Source of the DNA: Selenomonas sp. GACV-9
GTDB lineage: Bacteria > Bacillota > Negativicutes > Selenomonadales > Selenomonadaceae
DNA length: 55,743 nucleotides
NCBI GenBank assembly: GCA_900116485.1
Contig: FPAX01000013.1
Location: 1 to 55,743 of the forward strand
Reading direction: 5' to 3'
Position 1 is the first letter of the stretch, and each line of letters starts with the position of its first letter. The notes below the pieces were generated by a model. That model was not told the origin of the DNA and made no database searches. It saw only the letters and a program-made list of their open reading frames with translations. A program made the translations under genes and the position numbers. This document shows, one piece after another, positions 8,055-16,047 of the stretch.

Positions 8055-8708
8055 TTATTTCTTATCCAGCTTGCGGGCAATCGTGTTGCCGATGTATTGG
8101 ACAAGCTGGACGAGTACGATGAGAATGATGACCGTGGCAATCATGATTTCCGGGCGGAAACGCTGATAGCCGTAGCGGATGGCGAGGTCACCGAGACCGC
8201 CGCCGCCGATGGCACCGGCCATGGCCGATTCGCCGACGAGGCTGATGATGACGGTCGTGAGCTGGGCTGTGATGCTGGCCCGGGACTCAGGCAGCAGGAC
8301 CTTCCAGATGATCTGGAAGGGTGTCGCGCCCATGGACTGGGCTGCCTCGACAAGGCCGTAGGGAACCTCTTTGAGGGAGGTCTCGACCTGGCGGCCGATG
8401 AACGGAATCGAGGCGAGGACGAGCGGTACCATGGCCGCCGTCGTGCCAATCGCGCTGCCGACGATAAGACGGGTCAGCGGGATGATGGCGACCATCAGGA
8501 TGATGAACGGGATCGAGCGGATGGCGTTGACAATCGATCCGAGCACGCGGTTGAAGGCCGGTGCTGCGAGGATCTGCCCTTTGCTGGTAGTATGCAGCAG
8601 CACGCCGAGCGGGATGCCGATGACGGAGGCGATGACCATCGAGATGACGACCATGTAGACCGTCTCGCCCAGGGCTTTAGACAGCAGTGGTATCATGTCT
8701 GCGGACAT
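8055..8708 (-). CDS. metI: Methionine ABC transporter permease MetI
   Basis: 217 residues, five TM helices, with the permease EAA loop (EAAQSMGATPFQIIWKVLLPE). The ATG at 8708 has GGAGGTG seven bases upstream, so the start lies 32 bases inside the end of metN, indicating translational coupling. Confidence 0.95.
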   Translation of the reverse strand: MSADMIPLLSKALGETVYMVVISMVIASVIGIPLGVLLHTTSKGQILAAPAFNRVLGSIVNAIRSIPFIILMVAIIPLTRLIVGSAIGTTAAMVPLVLASIPFIGRQVETSLKEVPYGLVEAAQSMGATPFQIIWKVLLPESRASITAQLTTVIISLVGESAMAGAIGGGGLGDLAIRYGYQRFRPEIMIATVIILIVLVQLVQYIGNTIARKLDKK

Positions 8709-9738
8709 AGCCGATCACCTCCTCCTTGAGTTCCTTGGTGCGCAGGTAGTCCAGCGCCGCCTGCACGCGCTCCGTGGGGCCGGTCAGGCCGACAATCATG
8801 CGGCCAAAGGGCGTCGCACGGATCTGGTCGAGATTGCCGAAGAGCATCGTGGTCTCGACATCGGGGAACCGGCGGATCATGCCGGCCAGCACCGGATCGT
8901 CGGCGCTCTCGCCGATGAAGGTCAGCCGCACCAGCAGGTAGGCATCCTCGACGGGCTCGCTTGAGACGATGCCGCCGCGGAAGGCCGCTGGCAGGTCGTT
9001 GGAGAGCAGCACGCTGATGAATTCCTTCGTGATGGGCTGCTGCGGGTTCGTGAAGATGTCGATGACCGAGCCTTGCTCGGCGATGACGCCCTGGTCGATG
9101 ACGGCGACCTTGTCGCAGATATCCTTGATGACCTGCATCTCGTGGGTGATGACCACGACGGTCAGCTGCAGCTTGCGGTTGATGTCGCGGATGAGCTCGA
9201 GGATGGCCTTGGTCGTCTGCGGGTCAAGGGCGCTGGTGGCCTCGTCGCAGAGCAGCACCTTCGGTTCGCTGGCGAGCGCACGGGCGATGCCGACGCGCTG
9301 TTTCTGGCCGCCAGAGAGCTGCGACGGATACTGGCTGGCCTTGGCCTCGAGCCCCACGAGCTTCAAGAGCGGCTCGACCTTCTCGCGGATCTTGTCCGCG
9401 GGCATCCCCGCAAGCTTCAGCGGAAAGGCGATGTTCTCGTAGACCGTTGCCGACGAGAGCAGGTTGAAATGCTGGAAAATCATGCCGATGTCCTTGCGGG
9501 TCTTTCGCAGCTCGGCCGCATCCATCGCCGTAAGCTCCTTGCCGTCGACGAATACCTGCCCGGCCGTCGGCCGCTCGAGCATATTGATACAGCGCACGAG
9601 CGTCGATTTGCCCGCGCCAGATAGGCCGATGATGCCGAAAATCTCACCGCGGGCAATCTCAAGGTCGATACCCTTGAGCGCCGCGACCGGCCCGGTGGGG
9701 CTGGCATAAGTCTTCTCTATATGAGAGAGCTTAATCAT
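8677..9738 (-). CDS. metN: Methionine ABC transporter ATPase MetN
   Basis: 353 residues from ATG 9738, after GGAGGAG; the open frame extends 61 codons further upstream but crosses the promoter. Walker A is GLSGAGKST, the signature is LSGGQKQR and Walker B LLCDEATSALD. A C-terminal NIL (ACT-like) domain from about residue 265 is the site where internal methionine inhibits transport in homologues. First gene of metNIQ. Confidence 0.95.
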   Translation of the reverse strand: MIKLSHIEKTYASPTGPVAALKGIDLEIARGEIFGIIGLSGAGKSTLVRCINMLERPTAGQVFVDGKELTAMDAAELRKTRKDIGMIFQHFNLLSSATVYENIAFPLKLAGMPADKIREKVEPLLKLVGLEAKASQYPSQLSGGQKQRVGIARALASEPKVLLCDEATSALDPQTTKAILELIRDINRKLQLTVVVITHEMQVIKDICDKVAVIDQGVIAEQGSVIDIFTNPQQPITKEFISVLLSNDLPAAFRGGIVSSEPVEDAYLLVRLTFIGESADDPVLAGMIRRFPDVETTMLFGNLDQIRATPFGRMIVGLTGPTERVQAALDYLRTKELKEEVIGYVRRHDTTAV

Positions 9739-9780
9739 AAGCGTGTCTCCTCCAATTCCTAGTATTATTATATGTTTTAC

Positions 9781-9810
9781 ATAATAGCGCATGGTTGACA
9801 GATTGTCAAC
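9781..9810 (-). promoter_or_regulatory. metNIQ promoter with operator over the -35
   Basis: On the minus strand TTGACA (9809-9804), 17 bases, TATTAT (9786-9781). A perfect 7-3-7 inverted repeat GTTGACA-GAT-TGTCAAC (9794-9810) covers the -35 hexamer, as expected for a repressor site. No S-box/SAM riboswitch or T-box is visible in the 42-base leader, so control seems to be by a protein. Confidence 0.75.
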
Positions 9811-9960
9811 TATAATATGTAGTGTCTTGTCACGATATGCACTGCCACAACACATTATACCACGAAGATATATAGGGCATAAAAGTATTTTTTTGTCGGC
9901 AGGAGATAGCGGCTTTTTCACGAAGTACTACAGGTGCAGAAGATGTAAGGGGGTATATTC

Positions 9961-12015
9961 ATGGAAAAGCAACACAGCACAAATGCAGCAACAGGCAGAG
10001 CACGTACTGTCAAGACAGAAATCCTGATGTATGTACTGCCCATCGTCGCCGTCGGTCTCGTACTGATGGCAGGGATTATCTTCAAATACGTAGGCTCTGC
10101 CTTCGAGGAACAGCTCACGACGACAGCGCTGCGCAATGCGCAGGAGGTATCCGATGGCGTATCGAGCTGGCTCGACGCGCGGATGCTCGAGACGCAGACG
10201 GCGGCAAGCAACCCGTCGGCCAAGAGGCTCAAGGACTTGCCTGAGGCCATGAACGAGAACAACAAGTATAGGCTTGCCTTGATGAACAAGATCTATCCGG
10301 GCGTCTACGACAGCGTCAGCTGGGGGCCTTTCGATGGTTCGGGGGTGCTCTACGGTGAGACGAAGAGTGGGTTCAAGGAGATGCACAACGCCGACAAGGC
10401 CTGGTATAAGGAAACCATGACGGGGGCGAAGGACTCGTTCATGGCCTCGCCAGTCATCTCCCAGGCCACGGGCAAGATCATCGTCAATTCGATTGCCCTG
10501 GCCAAGGATGAGAATGGGCAGAACGTCGGCATGGTGCTGGCGGCCATCTACGTCGATGCCGTCATGGATAAGGTCGGCAGCTTCAAGCTCGGTGACGACG
10601 GCTACAGTCTGCTGGTCTCGAAAGAGGGCACCTACATCGTCAATCCCGACGAGAGTGCCATCATGAAGAAGAAAATCTCCGAGGAAGATGATCCGGGCCT
10701 GCGCGCCCTCGGCGAGAAGATGCTCTCGGGGCAGGCTGGTGTCTACAAATATACCAACAAAGAGGGCAAGGACATGATTGCCTTCTACAATCCGATCAAG
10801 GCCACGGGCTGGGGCATGGCGACCATCGCCTATCAGGATGAGCTCTTTGCCCCCATCGGCAATGTGCTCAAGATCATGGCTGGCATCAGCATCCTGCTGA
10901 TCCTGCTGATCTCGTTTGGCATCTATTTCACGGTCAACCGCGCGATGCGTCCGCTCACCGTCATGATGGAGGAGATGCAGCTGCTGGCTGCTGGCGACTT
11001 CCGCAACCGTCCGAGCCGCATCACGGTAAACAACGAGCTCGGCCAGCTGGCCGCCGCCGTCCGCACGATGCGTCAGGAGGTCCGCGGCGTACTCGACCGC
11101 GTCAGCTGCTCCTCGGAGAGCCTGTCGGCATCGGCTGAGCAGCTGAACGGCACGACGGAGCAGTCGGCCCAGGCCTCGAACCAGGTCGCAAACTCCATTG
11201 TCAAGGTGGCACAGGGCACGGCCGAGCAGCTGGAGGCGGTAAACTCCACAGGCAGCGCCATCGAGCGCCTCAACGATACGATCCAGGATGTCGCAACGCA
11301 GGCCGACAAGGCCGCAAGCCACGGCCGCGAGGCTGCCGATGTGGCCCGCACAGGTGGCCAAACCCTCGAGCAGGCCATCGGCCAGATCAAGCGCATCGAG
11401 CAGAGCACGAACGAGTCGACGCAGGTCGTCACGGCCCTGGGCGAGCGCTCGGCTGAGATTGGGCAGATCGTCGACACCATCTCGTCCATTTCCGAGCAGA
11501 CCAACCTGCTGGCTCTCAACGCCGCTATCGAGGCGGCCCGTGCCGGTGAGCATGGCCGCGGCTTTGCCGTCGTCGCTGACGAGGTAAGGAAACTTGCCGA
11601 GTCCTCACAGGCAGCGGCGCAGCAGATCGCTGAGCTCATCCAGCAGACGCGGCAGGATACCGAAAATGCCGTCGCCGGCATGCAGGCTGGCAGTGAGGAG
11701 GTACGCGTCGGCACCCAGAACATCATCAGCATGGGTGACAGCTTCCGCCGCATCATCGAGATTGTCGAGGACGTATCGGATCAGGTGCAGCATATATCAG
11801 CTGCCATCTCGGGCATGGCTGATAGCGGCGAGGAAATCGTCGCCCATATCCGCACCATCGGCGAGGCCAGCCGCACCGCCGCCGAGGAGGCTGAGACGGT
11901 ATCGGCAGCCACCGAGCAGCAGAGCGCCAGCGTCCAGGAAATCTCCAACGCCAGCGAAAGCCTCGCCAAGATGGCCGAAGAGCTGCAGCAGGAGATTGCG
12001 AAATTCAAACTGTAA
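9961..12015 (+). CDS. Methyl-accepting chemotaxis protein with dCache sensor
   Basis: 684 residues; ATG follows a GGGGG site. TM1 at about 22-44, a periplasmic dCache-like domain to about 295, TM2 at about 302-324, HAMP to about 376, then the signalling coiled coil whose tip reads [19 protein letters not shown] (about 511-530). The ligand cannot be told from sequence. No C-terminal NWETF-like tether is present. No chemotaxis or flagellar genes are nearby, so it is an orphan receptor. Confidence 0.93.
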   Translation: MEKQHSTNAATGRARTVKTEILMYVLPIVAVGLVLMAGIIFKYVGSAFEEQLTTTALRNAQEVSDGVSSWLDARMLETQTAASNPSAKRLKDLPEAMNENNKYRLALMNKIYPGVYDSVSWGPFDGSGVLYGETKSGFKEMHNADKAWYKETMTGAKDSFMASPVISQATGKIIVNSIALAKDENGQNVGMVLAAIYVDAVMDKVGSFKLGDDGYSLLVSKEGTYIVNPDESAIMKKKISEEDDPGLRALGEKMLSGQAGVYKYTNKEGKDMIAFYNPIKATGWGMATIAYQDELFAPIGNVLKIMAGISILLILLISFGIYFTVNRAMRPLTVMMEEMQLLAAGDFRNRPSRITVNNELGQLAAAVRTMRQEVRGVLDRVSCSSESLSASAEQLNGTTEQSAQASNQVANSIVKVAQGTAEQLEAVNSTGSAIERLNDTIQDVATQADKAASHGREAADVARTGGQTLEQAIGQIKRIEQSTNESTQVVTALGERSAEIGQIVDTISSISEQTNLLALNAAIEAARAGEHGRGFAVVADEVRKLAESSQAAAQQIAELIQQTRQDTENAVAGMQAGSEEVRVGTQNIISMGDSFRRIIEIVEDVSDQVQHISAAISGMADSGEEIVAHIRTIGEASRTAAEEAETVSAATEQQSASVQEISNASESLAKMAEELQQEIAKFKL

Positions 12016-12030
12016 GCCTTCGCTGTTATC

Positions 12031-12059
12031 TTGACAGAAAGCGGCTGACGTGCTATTAT
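12031..12059 (+). promoter_or_regulatory. Promoter of the par-like antitoxin RNA
   Basis: TTGACA (12031-12036), 17-base spacer, TATTAT (12054-12059), only 16 bases after the chemoreceptor stop codon. Confidence 0.75.
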
Positions 12060-12065
12060 CAAGGT

Positions 12066-12131
12066 AACGAATGAGAAACAAATGATGCGAAAACCCCGTT
12101 AATCAGCTTAGGACCTGATTAACGGGGTTTT
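12066..12131 (+). ncRNA. Predicted RNA II-like antitoxin of a par/Fst-type locus
   Basis: A transcript of about 66 bases would run from the promoter at 12031-12059 to the terminator at 12090-12131. It carries GAGAAACAAATGAT (12073-12086) and ACGAAT (12067-12072), both repeated at 12231-12244 and 12220-12225. Because the toxin is on the opposite strand, these repeats are complementary to the toxin mRNA at its start codon and early codons. This is the direct-repeat design of pAD1 par, whose RNA II is about 65 bases. Confidence 0.75.
12090..12131. terminator. Bidirectional terminator shared by toxin mRNA and antitoxin RNA
   Basis: Perfect 17-bp stem (12090-12106 with 12115-12131), eight-base loop, AAAA on one side and TTTT on the other. 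Both converging transcripts share it, giving them complementary 3' loops. Confidence 0.9.
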
Positions 12132-12149
12132 CTACGTTTTTGGTTAATC

Positions 12150-12239
12150 TTAGTGCGTCAACCACCACTCAAATAATTTGAGCAGCACACCGACGATTAA
12201 CGGAGCAACGATGAGCTCGACGAATTTTTGGAGAAACAA
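12150..12239 (-). CDS. 29-aa Fst/Ldr-like type I toxin peptide
   Basis: TTG start at 12239, eight bases after GGAGG. The peptide MFLQKFVELIVAPLIVGVL continues to LKLFEWWLTH and matches the Fst-family pattern of a hydrophobic helix with APxxVG and a C-terminal W(W)L. Fst peptides insert in the membrane and disturb division and membrane integrity. The ribosome site GGAGG (12252-12248) can pair with CCTCC (12264-12260), a 5' stem like that of par RNA I. Too short for standard gene callers. Confidence 0.8.
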   Translation of the reverse strand: MFLQKFVELIVAPLIVGVLLKLFEWWLTH

Positions 12240-12247
12240 ATGATACA

Positions 12248-12264
12248 CCTCCTTTCATTGGAGG
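12248..12264 (-). promoter_or_regulatory. Stem sequestering the toxin ribosome binding site
   Basis: CCTCC-(7 nt)-GGAGG on the minus strand; the second arm is the Shine-Dalgarno sequence of the Fst-like peptide. Confidence 0.65.
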
Positions 12265-12320
12265 CTGTATATAGGATAACATATTCGCTAAAGAACGAAA
12301 AGAGAATTTACAACAAAGGG

Positions 12321-12349
12321 TTGACAGCTTTACATACTAGTGCTATTGT
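12321..12349 (+). promoter_or_regulatory. Promoter of the T-box-controlled MFS gene
   Basis: Consensus TTGACA (12321-12326), 17-base spacer, TATTGT (12344-12349); transcription would start at about 12356 and enter the T-box leader. Confidence 0.8.
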
Positions 12350-12355
12350 TATATG

Positions 12356-12700
12356 CGTAAGATGTAAACAACAAAACACATAATACACACAGTTGATGAC
12401 GAGAAAGAGTATGCTCGCGGTGAGACGCATAGCGAGCCGGGTATGGTGAAAGCCGGTAGTACAGCGGGGGCAGAAAATCATCTCCGAGACATGGCGCTGA
12501 ACGGCAGCTTTACAGCTGTCAGTAAGTGGCCACGGCAGCACCCCGTTACAGGTGCCGCGTATGATGGTACGTTGATAGCACAGACAGGATTGTACGGATA
12601 CTGCCAGAGTACGTTGTAGAGCGCCATGGCCGCAGGCTATGGAATCTGGGTGGTAACGCGGATATATCGTCCGTCCCTTTATAGGGACGGACATTTTTTA
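12356..12700 (+). promoter_or_regulatory. T-box riboswitch, isoleucine (AUC) specifier predicted
   Basis: The leader has a Stem I with the K-turn/GA region (GATGACGAGA) and AGTA, and a 3' specifier strand reading GAAA-ATC-A (12473-12480), the same layout as the glyQS leader. ATC at 12477-12479 would pair with tRNA-Ile. The antiterminator T-box is CTGGGTGGTAACGCG (12646-12660); the TGGT bulge fits a tRNA with discriminator A, as tRNA-Ile has. The terminator stem 12669-12677/12684-12692 is followed by six T. Uncharged tRNA would allow readthrough into the transporter. Confidence 0.88.
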
Positions 12701-12717
12701 TTTTAGGAGGAATCATC

Positions 12718-14052
12718 ATGGAAAACATCGATCTTGCCAGTCTCAAGCGCAGGCGTGACCTGCGCATCATCCTGCCGGTATTCCTGGTCTCCATCATCGC
12801 CTGCATCGACCGCGTCAACGTGGCCTATGCCAAGCTCACGATGACCCAGGATCTGCCGTGGATCACGCCGGAGGTCTTCGGCGCGGGCGCCGGCATCTTC
12901 TTTGTCGGCTATCTGATCTTCGAGATCCCGGGCTCGCTCGTCGCGGCGAAATTCTCGGCGACCAAATGGATTGCCCGCATCATGTTCACCTGGGGCCTTG
13001 TCTGCGTGGCCATGGCTTTCATGACGACGCAGTTCCATTTCTACCTCTGCCGTTTCCTGCTCGGTGCGTCGGAGGCCAGCCTTTATCCTGTCATCTACTC
13101 GGTACTGTTCCCGCGCTGGTTCACGGCCGCTGAGCGTTCCCGTGCCACGAGCCTGATGCTCACGAGCCTCTTGCTATCGAACATCATCGGCGCGCCGCTG
13201 GCGGGCGTCCTGCTGGAGACTTCGTTCTTCGGCATGCACGGCTGGCAGGAGCTCTTCATCCTCGAGGCCGTACCGGCTCTCGCCTTTGCCGTATTCTTCT
13301 TCTTCGGCGTCAAAGACCGCCCCAATCAGGTACACTGGCTCTCGGAGGCGGAGAAGAAATACCTCACGGATAACTTCAACGAAGAACAGGCCCGCATGCA
13401 GGGCCGCAAGAAATACACGGTACTGCAGGCATTCCGTGACCCGAAGGTGCTCAAGCTCTGCCTGATCTACTTCCTCTGGGTTGTCGGTTTCTGGGGCTTC
13501 TACTTCTGGATGCCGACCGTGCTCAAAGAGCTCTCGGGCCTTTCGACCTCGCTCTTGGGCGGTGCTATCGCCATCCCGATGACCGCAGCGCTTGTCGTGC
13601 AGGTCATCCTCGGCCATACCTCCACGCGTACGGGTGACAAGGTCTGGCATGTTGCTGGTGCCCTCTTCGTCGGTGCTGTCGGCCTGGCCTGCTCGCCCCA
13701 TGCGGGCAGCCTAGGCATGGCCCTCTTCCTCGTCTGCCTCTCGGCCATCGGCATCCACGCCGCCATGGGCATCTGGTGGACCATCCCGACCACATTCCTG
13801 ACGGGCCCGGCAGCTGCTGCCTCCGTCGCCCTCATCAACAGCTGCGGCAACATCGGCGGCTGGGTAGGCCCGAACATGATGGCCTGGGTCAAGACCACGA
13901 CAGGCAGCTTCGACCTCGGTTACTACATCATGGGCGCCTTCATGCTGCTCTCAGGTCTCCTCGTCCTCACCATCAAATACAAACTCAATGGTGAAGTAAA
14001 AGAAGACGCCGATCCGACGGCAGAAGTCACAGCAGAAACAGTCAACGCTTAA
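12718..14052 (+). CDS. MFS transporter, ACS (anion:cation symporter) family
   Basis: 444 residues, twelve TM helices, ATG after AGGAGG. The N-terminal half with IDRVNVAYAKLTM, GYLIFEIPGS, RFLLGASEASLYP and FPRWFTAAERSRA is typical of ACS-family permeases, which usually carry organic or sugar acids. The isoleucine-type T-box in its leader suggests the true substrate is an amino acid, a branched-chain 2-oxoacid or another precursor wanted when isoleucine is short. Monocistronic with a terminator. Confidence 0.9.
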   Translation: MENIDLASLKRRRDLRIILPVFLVSIIACIDRVNVAYAKLTMTQDLPWITPEVFGAGAGIFFVGYLIFEIPGSLVAAKFSATKWIARIMFTWGLVCVAMAFMTTQFHFYLCRFLLGASEASLYPVIYSVLFPRWFTAAERSRATSLMLTSLLLSNIIGAPLAGVLLETSFFGMHGWQELFILEAVPALAFAVFFFFGVKDRPNQVHWLSEAEKKYLTDNFNEEQARMQGRKKYTVLQAFRDPKVLKLCLIYFLWVVGFWGFYFWMPTVLKELSGLSTSLLGGAIAIPMTAALVVQVILGHTSTRTGDKVWHVAGALFVGAVGLACSPHAGSLGMALFLVCLSAIGIHAAMGIWWTIPTTFLTGPAAAASVALINSCGNIGGWVGPNMMAWVKTTTGSFDLGYYIMGAFMLLSGLLVLTIKYKLNGEVKEDADPTAEVTAETVNA

Positions 14053-14063
14053 TGAGGTGAAAG

Positions 14064-14097
14064 GAGTCATTCCTATGGGGATGGCTCTTTTTTATTT
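14064..14097 (+). terminator. Rho-independent terminator after the MFS gene
   Basis: Ten-pair stem with G-U pairs (14064-14073 with 14078-14087) and a TTTTTT run. Confidence 0.8.
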
Positions 14098-14187
14098 TAT
14101 AGGTTGCTTTTTGCCCCACTTCCTCCATGTACTATAAGTGAAAGGAGCTCCTCACCACATCATTTATATAGAAAGGAAGTAATCATC

Positions 14188-14409
14188 ATGGCAAAACGTG
14201 AAGACACTACGAGCAAACTCATCCTCAAGGTCATTGTCGGGCAGACGGTGGATGGCAAGGACAAATACGCCCAGCGCGTATTCCGCAACCTGGATCCGGA
14301 CATCACCGACGATGCGCTCTACTCCCTGGGCGGCAAACTGGGCCGTCTGCAGACGAACACCGTCGCCGCCATCGTCCGCCAGGATGCCAGCAGCATCGTA
14401 GCCGAGTAA
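14188..14409 (+). CDS. DUF1659 family protein
   Basis: 73 residues; ATG after GAAAGGAAGT. The sequence with LILKVIVGQTVDGKDKYAQRVFRNLDPDITDD and a final DASSIVAE matches the DUF1659 pattern. Function is unknown. It is almost always next to a DUF2922 protein and a YvrJ-type peptide, as here. Confidence 0.85.
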   Translation: MAKREDTTSKLILKVIVGQTVDGKDKYAQRVFRNLDPDITDDALYSLGGKLGRLQTNTVAAIVRQDASSIVAE

Positions 14410-14435
14410 TCCACTGATCGAAAGGAGAAACCATC

Positions 14436-14651
14436 ATGAAAGCAGTACTCAAGATTGTCATGAACCTCGAAAACGGCAAGACCAGCACCATCACGATCCA
14501 GAACCCGCGCAAGGACCTTGCCGCCGCTGACATCGAAGCCTTCATCCAGGAGGCTGTTGCCAGCAAAGCCTTCCTCGTCGACGGCTCCCCGGTCGCAGGT
14601 GTCAAGAAAGCCTACCTCCAGTCCGTCGATGCCACGAGCATCATCGCGTGA
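14436..14651 (+). CDS. DUF2922 family protein
   Basis: 71 residues; ATG after GAAAGGAG. Pattern LKIVMNLENGKTSTITIQNPR...LTAAxI-like and a C-terminal GVKKAYLQSVDATSI fit DUF2922. Same operon as DUF1659, 26 bases downstream of it. Function unknown. Confidence 0.85.
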   Translation: MKAVLKIVMNLENGKTSTITIQNPRKDLAAADIEAFIQEAVASKAFLVDGSPVAGVKKAYLQSVDATSIIA

Positions 14652-14666
14652 TAGCTGGCGTCCATC

Positions 14667-14825
14667 ATGGAGCAGACCATCCTGACCGCCATATCCGCTG
14701 TGGGCTTTCCTATCGTCGTGACCTTTTACCTGCTGACCCGCTTCCAGCGCTCGATGGATAACTTCACCGAGCAGCTGGGCGAGCTGGTAAAAGAATTACA
14801 GCGCCGTGACCGGATCCTACCATAG
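14667..14825 (+). CDS. YvrJ family membrane peptide (52 aa)
   Basis: ATG 14667 to TAG 14825. One TM helix (ISAVGFPIVVTFYLLTRF, residues 9-26) followed by an amphipathic helix with the MDNFTEQLGELVKEL segment, the usual YvrJ layout. No strong ribosome site is seen; translation may be coupled to DUF2922 15 bases upstream. Confidence 0.82.
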   Translation: MEQTILTAISAVGFPIVVTFYLLTRFQRSMDNFTEQLGELVKELQRRDRILP

Positions 14826-14942
14826 TCCCTGCACATAACCATGTTAGGAACCTGTCATATCCATATGCGCAAATCGTTACGACGATACCTGAGACTACAC
14901 CTAGACTACAAAGAGAATGCCATCTGTGGATAACTCGCAGCA

Positions 14943-14972
14943 AAAAGCCTTCCCCTCTGGGGAAGGTTTTTT
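14943..14972 (+). terminator. Terminator of the DUF1659-DUF2922-YvrJ operon
   Basis: Stem 14948-14955/14959-14966 (8 bp, GC-rich) flanked by A5 and T6. The gene-free stretch 14826-15158 otherwise holds only the promoter at 15057-15085. Confidence 0.9.
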
Positions 14973-15056
14973 GCGCACGTTCATGCGTAAAAAAACGAAC
15001 AAATTTGCGTACTGGAAAAAATTAAAAAAAACTGCAATATAAATTATAAAATACAC

Positions 15057-15085
15057 TTGATTTTATCGTGCAAAAGGAATATAAT
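15057..15085 (+). promoter_or_regulatory. Promoter of the ComK-like operon
   Basis: TTGATT (15057-15062), 17-base spacer, TATAAT (15080-15085), in a markedly A-rich region. Start about 70 bases upstream of the ATG at 15159. Confidence 0.78.
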
Positions 15086-15158
15086 GTGCTCGTGAACACA
15101 ATACAAAAGGAGATGAAACGCGGCGAAAAAATAAACCATACCGAAAGAAGGTAAATGC

Positions 15159-15755
15159 ATGACAGGGAAAATGACCAGACAAGAACTACTCCAAACTGTT
15201 CCAGATGCCAGGACCATCGATGCCATCATACCGTGCACCATGGAAGGCGGAGGCGAGGGCACACGCATCCTGCTCACAAGCGGTGCGGCGCGACTGTATG
15301 GCAGCACCATCCAGACCATCGCGCACGTCTACGCGGCTCGCGAGGATAAGGAATTCGGCCGTGTGGGCCGCAGCTGTGCCAGCCTCCTCGGCAAGTCGCA
15401 TGGCACCATCTATCCAATCTCCCTTGACCTCACCCTCGTCGGGCTCAAGGTCCGTACCAAGGGCTACAGCTCCCACCGCTCGACCAGGGCCTATGTCAAT
15501 ATCGCCCATCCGGTGAGCGTCCGCAGCGATGCGCAGGCTCACTCGCGCGGCATCCTCGTATTCCGCTCGGGCAGGAGCCTGTCCGCACTCTGGAGTCCCC
15601 AGACCGTCCGGCAGAAACTCAACCAGGCACGCTATATCTACCTGCGGACCTTCACCGCGGCCAGAGACCAGATGGCCCGTGCCGAGCGCACACTGCCGGA
15701 AATCCTCAGAGAGAACAGCAACATCACAGTACACGCAGCACAGGAGGAAAACTGA
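15159..15755 (+). CDS. ComK-like protein (putative competence/DNA-binding regulator)
   Basis: 198 residues, close to the 192 of B. subtilis ComK. Shared pattern by eye: an early TI-x-x-I-x-P segment, then SC...GKSHGTIYP compared with SC...GRKAGTYE, a central S..R...AYVN stretch in place of ComK's CGWISH, then FRSGRSL (ComK FSNGKTM) and a long basic helix ending in YLRTF. ComK activates competence genes in Bacillus; whether this protein does so is inference. It heads a three-gene group with two HTH/replication-like genes. Confidence 0.5.
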   Translation: MTGKMTRQELLQTVPDARTIDAIIPCTMEGGGEGTRILLTSGAARLYGSTIQTIAHVYAAREDKEFGRVGRSCASLLGKSHGTIYPISLDLTLVGLKVRTKGYSSHRSTRAYVNIAHPVSVRSDAQAHSRGILVFRSGRSLSALWSPQTVRQKLNQARYIYLRTFTAARDQMARAERTLPEILRENSNITVHAAQEEN

Positions 15756-15756
15756 T

Positions 15757-16047
15757 ATGGATATCATACTCGAAAATCTCACCCGTCATGGCAACGAACT
15801 CGGCGTCCCCGCATCGGTCATCCGCAAGCTCTACGAGCGCTACAGCTCCTACGAGATCGACCGCGGCCTCACCCTGCTATGGTACGAGACCCGCACCCGC
15901 ACGATCCTGCATCCCTCGGGCTGGCTCTGCCACGCCATCGAGCATCACTACCGCATGCGCAACATCCCGCATTCCGGCAAATCCCATCGGCAGCAGGGTA
16001 GTGCAAAATACACGAGCAAAGAAGGCGCACATCATGATCGCTACTGA
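15757..16047 (+). CDS. Small protein resembling the C-terminal domain of replication initiators
   Basis: 96 residues; ATG 15757 follows AGGAGG in the end of the previous gene. It has a helix-rich start (ELGVPASVIRKLYERYSS) and a LHPSGWLCHAIEHHY motif, recalling the NPGGWLxxALEEGY element found near the C-terminus of DnaD/RepA-type plasmid and phage replication proteins. It overlaps the next gene, which has the winged helix such proteins carry at the N-terminus. Function is inferred from pattern only. Confidence 0.55.
   Translation: MDIILENLTRHGNELGVPASVIRKLYERYSSYEIDRGLTLLWYETRTRTILHPSGWLCHAIEHHYRMRNIPHSGKSHRQQGSAKYTSKEGAHHDRY

Noticed and set aside
9739..9930. SAM riboswitch before metN
   Set aside because: The leader from the mapped -10 to the ATG is about 40 bases and shows no S-box elements.
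9928..11553. Long minus-strand ORF (541 codons) opposite the chemoreceptor
   Set aside because: Antisense shadow of a GC-rich gene; His/Asp/Arg-rich composition, no domain, no ribosome site, while the plus strand is a full chemoreceptor.
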